A stretch of 64,000 bases of DNA from Antedon bifida (Eukaryota; Echinodermata; Crinoidea; Comatulida; Antedonidae), in the NCBI GenBank assembly GCA_963402885.1, contig OY727100.1, positions 23,779,665 through 23,843,664 of the forward strand, written 5' to 3'. This document shows positions 48,601 to 56,269 of the stretch, piece by piece. The translations under genes were made by a program, and so were the position numbers. Each line of letters starts with the position of its first letter. The first letter of the stretch is position 1. Under the pieces are notes generated by a model. The model did not search any database. It worked only from the letters and a program-made list of their open reading frames with translations, and was not told the DNA's origin.

Positions 48601-51600
48601 GGTAGTGATATAACATCATCATGTCCATATATGGACACATCACATTTTTTTGTCACATAAAGTTTGATAGTGTAGACAGAGCTTTAGGCCTATAAATGTT
48701 TGAGTTTGTATGAAAATTATTGTATGCTGGGGCTGGGATTATATCTGGGTCAGTATCATTCATCTTTTGCTTTAGTGTTTCTTACATATTGTAAAATATT
48801 ATTTTTTTATAGTAGCTGTATAATCATATTATTAACCAACATTTAAATGTTACATATATTCCATCTCACTTTTATTTATTTTGTTTATTTCAGGATGTTT
48901 GTAGTCATTTTGTATATTAATGATAGAATGCATATTTACTTTCCGCACTCTAATTAATTAACTAATATAAATGTCAAGATTCCAGTAATTTTTCCTTCAA
49001 AATTGATTTATAATCTCATCAATTATTTCAATGTTTATGGCACCAGTAAGTTGTGATGTCATTCATTATTTATGATGTCATCAATTATTTTTACTGATAT
49101 CTTGTATGAATTGTGATGTCATCAGTTTTATGACACAATTAGATGTCGTCTGTTTTTTCTTGAATTACAAATGATGCCGTCACTACGTCTCGCTTTTCCA
49201 ACATGATGAAATATATTTCTCAAAGCATTTTAATCTGAAGTTGCTAAATCATGTTTTATGCCATCATTTTATCTTAATAACATTTCTAAATGTTTGGTAA
49301 TGCCATTTTTAACCAGCTTTCTTCAGTATGTTATTGTAAGATCATAAAAAGACAACAGCTTTCAAAATATTTCAAAAATTCCATACAGAATGTAGTGCAT
49401 TATGTATGCTTGTATATATGCTTGATCATTACGCAATAACATAATAAGTGGCGGATCCAGGAACAGGGGTAGTGCTTAGGGGCACGCACTAACCCCATCA
49501 ACTCCCAAATAAAATGAATTTATAAACAATTTTTTTTATATCTAGTTCTTCCATGTCCAAATAAAAACTTTTAAGGTTGACCTATGACCTAATAGTTGCA
49601 CCATCTTTTTTCAGATATACCAACTAAGGTGGTAACAACATCAAATGTTGGTGAGGGTGAGTTAGCAGGGTCATCGGACACTCCAGGTAACATTAATGTC
49701 ATAATGATGTACAAAATAACATCATTTATTATCCTAAACCATTTGGTTATTTAACGGCACTAAAAAATGCTATAATTAGTAACATACATTTGTGCAATAT
49801 AATGAAATAAGTTATATCTTAGCATTACCAAGATCAAATTGTTTATTTATACTTTGCAATATCATTATATTGCTGTATTCAAAAGATTGTATCCTTCAAC
49901 AGGGTCCTCCTCAGCATCTAATGGAGACTATTTTGAAGGTCTGGTAATAGTTGATTTAAATTTCATTAATCCTCATTCCAATAGGTCAAAGTTTATATGA
50001 TTATTTTTGTTTCATTGAACAATGATCAGAGATTATTGTAACATGTAACATGTTTCACATTCATTTTATTCAGGGTTTTGAGGAGAACCCAACAATGCCA
50101 ACATCATCATGTTATATATTCATTATTTATGTCAAAATCATTATCAACCTCACCATCTTATGCTCTGCCTACACTATAACACTTTGTGAAAAATGTGTGC
50201 AACAAATATGGTAGTGATATGCTTAAATATGGTAGTGATATGACATCATCATGTCCATATATTGGCACATCACATTTTGTTTTGTTTTTGGTGTAAACAG
50301 AGCTTTATAGATTACTATGGGCGTCAACATTATTATCAACATTCACTATGTTGTAGATTACCATTAGTGTCAACATTATTTCCTCCATGTTGTAAACATT
50401 GAATGTTACCATTACCAGCAATCAGTCTCAACATAGATATATCTTCCACATGTCATTCATGTTGTAAACATTGAATGTTACCATTACCAGCAATCAGTAT
50501 CAACATACATATATCTTCCACATGTCATTCATGTTGTAAACATTGAATGTTACCATTACCAGCAATCAGTCTCAACATAGATATATCTTCCACATGTCAT
50601 TCATGTTGTAAACATTGAATGTTACCATTACCAGCAATCAGTCTCAACATAGATATATCTTCCACATGTCATTCATGTTGTAAACATTGAATGTTACCAT
50701 TACCAGCAATCAGCATCAACATAGGTATATCTTCCACATGTCATTCATGTTGTAAACATTGAATGTTGCCATTACCAGCAATCAGTATCAACATAGGTGT
50801 ATCTTCCACATGTCATTCATGTTGTAAACATTGAATGTTACCATTACCAGCAATCAGTATCAACATAAGTATATCTTCCACATGTCATTCATGTTGTAAA
50901 CATTGAATGTTACCATTACCAGCAATCAGTATCAACATAGGTGTATCTTCCACATGTCATTCATGTTGTAAACATTGAATGTTACCATTACCAGCAATCA
51001 GTATCAACATAGGTATATCTTCCACATGTCATTCATGTTGTAAACATTGAATGTTACCATTACCAGCAATCAGTATCAACATAGGTGTATCTTCCACATG
51101 TCATTCATGTTGTAAACATTGGATGTTACCATTACCAGCAATCAGTATCAACATAGGTATATCTTCCACATGTCATTCATGTTGTAAACATTGAATGTTA
51201 CCATTACCAGCAATCAGTATCAACATAGGTATATCTTTCACATGTCATTCATGTTGTAAACATTGAATGTTACCATTACCAGCAATCAGTATCAACATAG
51301 GTATATCTTCCACATGTCATTCATGTAATAAAACATAATTATACTGTATTGTGCCCATATTAAAGAGACCGATGTTTTTATTTCAGTAACTTATTTTGTT
51401 TAATTTACAGAGTTAATAACAGTTACTGACCCAAATGTATCAAATAATTCAATCACAGAAGCAGCAATACGACACTTGAGCGACCACGAGTCTGCTGGGG
51501 GTGCACAGCCTAAGAAAAGCACACTGATCATAGAGGGCGTAGCAAGGGTACTGACAATCTAATTTATAGCTTTTAAAGTACAGTCGCCCCTTCCAATATT

Positions 51601-53147
51601 GGACTCTCTGAAAACCATAAACTCTCCCAAAACCAGATATTTTTTGAGGTCCAAAATTTCCCAAATTCTTTTTTACCATTTTACCACCAAAACACATTAT
51701 GAATAGAATACCAACATTTCCAGAAAAGCCAAACATATTAGGCCAGCCCAAGTGTGTCCAGTATTGGGAGAGTTGACTGTATTATAGTACTTTACACACT
51801 GTCATTCATTTTAGGAGTTTTTGCTATTCCAATTAAGAATATTAATTATTTAGCCAATTTGAGAAATGTTTGTAATTCCTTTTTTTTTCTTGTTTCAATG
51901 AAGATGCCAACAGAGGAAGCATTGACGTTGCCTCCTCCTAGTCCAGTAGACTCTTTGGGTTCACGTGATGGATTTAAGCGTGGTAAGTTCATCTTAAGTA
52001 ACCAACATAATACTACATATGCTTTTACCAATACTTAATTGCTTATATTACTAAGTTTCTAGTTTCTAAGAAAGAATTTAAAATCCCATTTGTTAAATTC
52101 TCAATGCTGTTACATTTTGATGAATAATCTATTGACAACTGGCAAAATGAGTTGTTATCCCAAACAGAATTCACCTAAAGATTTCAACTCTTCAACGGAG
52201 ATAACTTATTATACAGAATAAATAAATATACAGAATAAATAAATTGAACTTCCTTTAGATGCTTCACCAAACCGAAGTAAAAGACGATTTAACATATTTA
52301 AAAGAAGTACTAAAGAAGAAAAAAGGCGACATAGTACAGCTAGTGATTCTATAAGTCAGCAGGAGCCATTATCACCAGAATCAATGACATTAACAAAGAA
52401 AGAGAGGTCAAATACTCTAGACCTGCCACCTAAAGATAAAAGTAAGTGATCAAAAGTAACAAGTTGAACTTTAGAAATATATTGGGAAAAAATTACCAAA
52501 AAAAAAAGAAATGGTAATATATATACGGTATATATTTTTTTATTATTTTTAAAAATTGTTGTTACCATTTTTTTTAAATAGAAAAGTCACCTAGTCGGAA
52601 GAAACGCATTTTGAGTTTTTTGAAAAAAGATCGCAAGAAGAAGTATTCATCACAAGGGGACCTAGATTCATCGGACCAGTCTGTGTCGTTGGCTCCTAGT
52701 GAACTGGAAGTTATTGATACACCAAGCCGCTCTGCTAGCACAGGTATTAACTATCCCTTAGAAAGTACATTGTTATCAAACATTAAATCAAAGGGTTTCA
52801 TTTGTTTCTAAATCCTTGTTTGTCTAAATTCTTATATTCAGATTTATGATGTCGTTTTTGCAGAGTAAGAATAAGAGTAACTTTTATCCTCTTGTAGTAG
52901 TTGTATTTTAAACTTACACACTGTTAGTGTTACTATAATAAAGTTAATAATGATACAAGTTTATAATAAAGTTATAATAAATTAATCTCTTTTCTGAATT
53001 TTTTTTTTGAAATTTTAAATTGATATTCTTGTTTCTTCAGGAAACATCCGAAAAGCAGATGAATTGCCAAGCTTAGGTCAAAAGTCAACAGGAAGTAAGG
53101 GGTCACGATCAAGTGACATCCATAAACCAGTTAGTGCAGCTGTGTGA
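36620..53147 (+). CDS. C2CD2L: C2CD2L/TMEM24-like ER-plasma membrane lipid transfer protein (18 exons, 791 aa)
   Basis: TMEM24 family: ER-anchored SMP-domain proteins that move phosphatidylinositol to the plasma membrane and regulate secretion. Exons: 36620-37084, 38553-38648, 40077-40196, 42280-42384, 42546-42704, 43816-43894, 44265-44412, 44825-44883, 45066-45193, 45609-45786, 47752-47814, 49615-49686, 49903-49938, 51411-51547, 51904-51982, 52259-52441, 52582-52743, 53041-53147; one frame of 2376 nt. Membrane helix at about 49-72 (IFVLGFVCFCFLIITVV), SMP-type region about 115-335, and C2 domain about 342-453 (VIKANGLRDRDG, GSDPYCVVEV, SSNPFWDEHF, FEVYDRDHADDDFLGGAEV). A Ser/Pro-rich tail ends with polybasic KKSPSRKKRILSFLKKDRKK at about 703-722, matching the plasma-membrane-binding tail of TMEM24. 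The human paralogues are C2CD2 and C2CD2L; the neighbour DPAGT1 favours C2CD2L, though an invertebrate gene may be ancestral to both. Exon 11 uses a GC donor. Exons 10-14 are the least conserved and least certain. Confidence 0.87.
38735..38985. repeat. Imperfect two-copy duplication in C2CD2L intron 2
   Basis: GGTCCTTTTTAAAATTAAGAAAT, TTGCTCAGCACA and GTGTTTGAAAACAGTTAATATT occur in the same order at about 38735-38855 and 38896-38985. A degenerate local duplication. Confidence 0.6.
39311..39366. repeat. Dispersed repeat (shared with 62600-62730, inverted)
   Basis: CTGAAAAAAATGACAATGCT followed by GTGGGTATCAGTAGCTGG and ATCTCAATGGAGATACAAA is the reverse complement of sequence found twice near 62613 and 62686. 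Family unknown. Confidence 0.6.
39716..39850. repeat. Two-copy tandem duplication of ~64 bp
   Basis: TGTCTGACAAACTAGTCTAC with CTTCCTGTAGTG and ATGTTAAACCA is repeated back to back in C2CD2L intron 2. Confidence 0.85.
41941..42077. repeat. Minisatellite, 33-bp unit, 4 copies
   Basis: CTAGTAATGACTTCTGTGAT then GTGTTTCTAAATG starts at 41941, 41974, 42007 and 42040. The 33-bp period keeps an 11-residue frame open (ASNDFCDVFLN), but the stretch is inside C2CD2L intron 3 with no splice signals, so it is not taken as coding. Confidence 0.93.
43018..43142. mobile_element. AAGCTCTGTC-type MITE, copy 2 (right end missing)
   Basis: AAGCTCTGTCTACACTATCA plus AACTAGTTTGAC and the ATATGGTAGT core are present; the expected right inverted repeat is replaced by (CATCAT)-rich sequence followed by a 350-bp stretch with its own internal duplication (ACACCGTTTACT, GTGTCTGGTAGT, CTAACACCAACTTAGT, each twice). 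Confidence 0.7.
44170..44245 (-). repeat. tRNA-derived element, minus strand
   Basis: Read on the minus strand: TGGCTTAGTGGTTA (A-box-like), an anticodon-like hairpin CCTGG...CCAGG, and GGGTTGAAGTCC (degenerate B box). Typical of a decayed tRNA-derived SINE. It ends about 20 bp before the acceptor of C2CD2L exon 7. Confidence 0.5.
45465..46030. repeat. Dispersed TATCCAGGG repeats in C2CD2L introns 9-10
   Basis: Variants of TATCCAGGG followed by TCTTA or GCTTATTTTATAG occur about ten times (e.g. near 45473, 45801, 45823, 45913, 45990) on both sides of exon 10 (45609-45786). Related in motif to the regular 20-bp array at 46.7 kb. Confidence 0.6.
46655..46944. repeat. Minisatellite, 20-bp unit (CATCCAGGGTAATCAAAATA), about 13 copies
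   Basis: CATCCAGGGTAATCAAAATA repeats with minor variation (CATCCATGGTGGTAATC in two units). Looser copies of ATCCAGGGTA extend left to about 46526. Confidence 0.95.
47340..47435. repeat. Dispersed repeat copy (inverted partner of 32391-32470)
   Basis: GGGGAAAAATGACAAAAAGC, TAGGATTTTTATCAGATAAT and TTTTGACAACTCTTTG match the reverse complement of the DPAGT1 intron 3 copy. Confidence 0.6.
47473..47635. mobile_element. AAGCTCTGTC-type MITE, copy 3
   Basis: Both ends are present: TAAAGCTCTGTCTACACG and GATAGTGTAGACAGAGCTTTA. TA flanks both ends, as for Tc1/mariner-type elements. The core is in the inverse orientation relative to the other copies (TCCTATTACTACCATATTTGG). Confidence 0.85.
48192..48337. 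mobile_element. AAGCTCTGTC-type MITE, copy 4
   Basis: AAAGCTCTGTCTACACTGTC at the left and TTTGATAGTGTAGACAGAGC at the right, ~145 bp, with core ATATAGGTAGTGATATGACA. Confidence 0.85.
48512..48686. mobile_element. AAGCTCTGTC-type MITE, copy 5
   Basis: Longest intact copy (~175 bp). The core GCCCAAATATGGTAGTGATA is duplicated, as in copies 2 and 6, so a subfamily carries the duplication. Confidence 0.88.
50160..50308. mobile_element. AAGCTCTGTC-type MITE, copy 6
   Basis: Left end degenerate (ATGCTCTGCCTACACTATAA), duplicated AAATATGGTAGTGATATG core, right end GTGTAAACAGAGCTTTA. It lies immediately left of the 72-bp minisatellite. Confidence 0.75.
50389..51330. repeat. Minisatellite, 72-bp unit, about 13 copies
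   Basis: GTTGTAAACATTGAATGTTA, CCATTACCAGCAATCAGT and ATCTTCCACATGTCATTCAT recur every 72 bp (e.g. 50461, 50533, 50605). Variants alternate mainly at CAACATAGATATA/AGGTATA/AGGTGTA. A degenerate start extends left to about 50335. Between C2CD2L exons 13 and 14. Confidence 0.96.
51579..51781. mobile_element. Tigger/pogo-like MITE with TA target duplication
   Basis: TA (51579-51580), then CAGTCGCCCCTTCCAATATT; the right end TATTGGGAGAGTTGACTG is followed by TA (51780-51781). The ends are ~26-bp imperfect inverted repeats with CAGTC termini and TA duplications, as in Tigger/pogo elements. 199 bp, non-coding; starts 33 bp after the C2CD2L exon 14 donor. A fragment of the same end (TATTGGAGGAGTTGACTG) is near 44587. 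Confidence 0.8.
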
Positions 53148-54504
53148 CCAGAAAAGTTCCCAAAATAGGTTACTGGTGAAATGTTTTAAAAAAAATATTC
53201 AGCTGTCTGCTGAGAAATGTTTGAAAATTCAACCAAACAGGTAAAAGGGAACTAATAAAGATGAACTAGGCAGTAGTTACTAGTGTAACCTGTGGTGAAA
53301 GTGAAAAAGAAGATGTTTTTTTTTCAATTGAAATGAAAATTTACGGTTGCAATAAAGATTAATGAATGATACCCTACATTAGTCAAATGATCAAGTCAAG
53401 ACAATGTCAAGTTGTTCACATGGTCAGTTCTTGGCATTCAGTTTTGGTCATCACATGTCATCAACTATGATCAATTATATTAGTCACATGGTAAATACCT
53501 GCACCTGCATCATTTTGTTCACGTGATCACTGCATGATTTCATTTTTATTTGTTGTGCAGCCTAACCATATCTTGTTTTTCCTGTCAAACTGTCTAATGT
53601 TTTTTTTTTTGCATTTTTGCACCAGAAAGTAGTTACAAAGAATGGTGGATAAAAGTTATTAATATGTAGCAATTGTTTCAACTGTATGTAGGTGGTATTT
53701 ATCAAGATGCTTATTGAGGGATTGAGAATGCATGTGTAATTGTTACCCAACTGAACACCAGAGATAATAAGTTATAAATGCTCCTTCTTCATTGCTTTAT
53801 ATTAAGCTTATATACTAATTTATGCTGAGTATTAAACCATTAGGAGCTGGACTTCTGCTGTATGTTTGTCAATAATCTGTGAATGAATATGAATAAATGT
53901 TATGTTAGTATTTATTGTGTAGAACAGTAATAACACTTATTTATGCCAATACATTATATTTATGAAACAATAAATTGTCATGAAAATCATGTGACTTGAA
54001 TTTAAAAATCTGTAAATTAATGAAATCAGGATTTTTGTCTAAAAAAGCAACTGTGTACAGTCGATATTGAACGTAGACTTGTTTTGGTAAACATAGTATT
54101 AGTCTTTGTGTGTGAATTTTAGTTATGGTGAATAACATATGTATGTATATAAGCAACAACAACAACATTGCTTATACGGTAATCTTGGCAACAACTCATA
54201 ATGTGATGGTTAGTTGATATATTTTGCTTTACTAAATTATTTACAGCTCAATGGATTGAAATTAATTCCTATCTACAACATCCTAGTGATATCCATATAC
54301 TCTTTAGATCATAAAATATAAAATTTCGTTGTGAACTAACTTTAATTTGCTAAAAATAGTATTGTGGAATTATATTATTATTTGGTTATTTTGAAGACTA
54401 GGATGTCTGTGTGTAGTAGCTATGTAATTGTAGGCGTTGATTGAGTGTGTATTAATATGTCACTTTTTCGGGTATCATGGAAACGTTCAACGATTGGATA
54501 AAAC
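53148..54504. other. C2CD2L 3' UTR and spacer
   Basis: No coding exon. AATAAA at 53350-53355, 53892-53897 and about 53967 are candidate poly(A) signals. Short repeats of CACATG/TGGTCATCA type occur at 53380-53480. Confidence 0.45.
53892..53897 (+). terminator. Candidate polyadenylation signal, C2CD2L
   Basis: AATAAA about 745 bp downstream of the stop codon with a TGTTATGTTAGTATTTATTG GT-rich stretch after it; the site at 53350 is a possible proximal signal. Confidence 0.4.
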
Positions 54505-54659
54505 TTGGTTCTAACTCTAGAGACGCAACACAAGGACGTACATGTAAGCCCAACGTTATTTGACCAATCACGACACTGGATCATCCGAATTGCGTTGCGC
54601 GTACACCAACCTTGCGTTGCGCGTACACCACCCTTGCGTTGCGTCCAATGGGAACCAAT
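54505..54659. mobile_element. MITE, GACGCAACGC family, copy 2 (terminal inverted repeats)
   Basis: Left end TTGGTTCTAACTCTAGAGAC + GCAACACAAGG; right end CCTTGCGTTGCGTCCAATGG + GAACCAA is its imperfect reverse complement. The right part carries CTTGCGTTGCGCGTACACCA in three tandem variants. Relatives at 8596 and 58781. Confidence 0.7.
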
Positions 54660-56027
54660 CTTTAAAATGTTTGCTGTAATGTTTCTCCTCCGAATAATAG
54701 TAATACGTAATGTGCGTAGTCTGTTTATGCTGCAATTAGCATGCCACCTGCACAGTAGTTATAATAAAAAATACTAAAAATACTTATGTTTTAGCATCTT
54801 TATTGCTTTTAATTGCCATAAATAATCTCAAAATAATTAGCAAACACAACACCAATACACAACAGTTGCGTTTTGTTATTTCTAGTGTTAGTTCATTCAT
54901 TAATTATTTTAGATATTGTATCTATATTTAAATAGTACAAATAAAAAAAAAGATTATTCCAAAATAAAAAACTATGACTTTTGAAGTAAAAGGTGATCTT
55001 CTGCGGGTTATAATTGAAAATAATTTTATCGCTATACTTGCGTATACAAGACTATTCGCCCATTATTGGCCGAGTTCTATCCTATAAGCCTACTATACTT
55101 ACACACTGATCTGATGAAGTGTTGAGCGCGGTAAGTTTAAATGCTGTTATGCCGTCGCTTGCGTTCTGTTAACCCTCTCCGGCGGACGTCCCGCTTTTAC
55201 ACGAATCAAAAATGTCAGTTTGTGCGCATGCGTATTCAAATTTCGTCTCCACTACTGTCTCGCGCGCGCGGGAAATGCGTTAAACACGTGTTCATAACCA
55301 CTCATGCAAATCGACTTCGACCATATCGATATGACTGAAAGTGGGTGTGGTGACGTAACATTCTTGATCTCCAAAACATGGATTGTGTGTATAACCAATC
55401 ATTAACAATCATCAAGTTGTTACATTGTTATGTTGCTATGCTTCAATACGACACGTTATTTTGTTACGATTTGTTGTGGCGAAGTTTCTCTTTTTAGGCA
55501 TCATTTAAAATACAATTTGTTTAATTATGTGATGATTTATACGAACCCGATGAAAAGAGTCAACGTAAGGGAATATGGGTAATGTGGCAGCACGCCCCCT
55601 TTTCAGCCTTACTTTGACCAAAGCAATCTAACAACAGGACACACTGAGCTCGCTTTGCCAACATAATAACTCGTAACAAGCATTTGATTTTATGTCTGGC
55701 TGCGACAAATACCAACAGTACTGTACTATGCGCGCAGAGGGCCGTGGAACTGTCGTATCGCAGCCACATATATAAACTTTGATCTTCGGAGCTCAACATC
55801 ATGTTGTTAGATTGCCTGCCTTTGACGGATCCCATAAGTTTAAGTTGCATTATGGGGAATTAAGTAATTTTCATTCAAAATGATTATTCTGTGTCATTGT
55901 ATTGCCTCACATTTGGCTACATAATGTATTAAGTGGATTATATGTAGTAGCTCATTCATTCAATTCGATTGTAGTTCAATAAAACAACATTAACATCAAC
56001 TTTTAGTTCAAATCTTTCGTACTGTTT

Positions 56028-56066
56028 GCGCACGTGGGTTGCGCACGTGGGTTGCGCACGTGGGTT
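56028..56066. repeat. Three tandem 13-bp copies of GCGCACGTGGGTT
   Basis: Exact copies at 56028-56040, 56041-56053 and 56054-56066, each with a CACGTG E-box, followed by TATAAA. Could be a small regulatory cluster (bHLH or HIF-type ACGTG sites) or chance expansion. Confidence 0.6.
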
Positions 56067-56170
56067 ATAAATTGCTTTGTAAATAGACTGGACAGAATAT
56101 AAAATTAAAAGTCTAAATTATCAAAATATTTAAACATAAATAATTAATGCGGTACCACTCGATGTTTTAT

Positions 56171-56176
56171 TTTATT
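56171..56176 (-). terminator. Candidate polyadenylation signal of the minus-strand secreted-protein gene
   Basis: AATAAA on the minus strand (TTTATT on plus), about 95 bp beyond the stop codon of the gene at 56270. Confidence 0.45.
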
Positions 56177-56269
56177 CAATTATAAATTTACCAACGGTCA
56201 TGATGGAAATACCAAATGCACTCATTATAATTACGTATTACACGAATAGACGCAACATGGATCGCGACA

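Larger units (their letters stand above)
54660..56269. other. Intergenic; possible CpG-rich promoter near 55.1-55.3 kb
   Basis: No coding exon supported. The 55130-55290 stretch is much richer in CpG than its surroundings, with a GCGCATGCGT box (NRF-1-like, about 55223), CGCGCGCGCG and CACGTG, and a GAGCGCG|GTAAGT donor-like sequence near 55132. It could be the first non-coding exon and promoter of a transcript not otherwise visible here. Confidence 0.3.

Noticed and set aside
55560-55850. 96-aa minus-strand ORF near 55.7 kb
   Set aside because: Low-complexity, no recognisable motif, no supporting splice or promoter structure; chance ORF in a less AT-rich patch.
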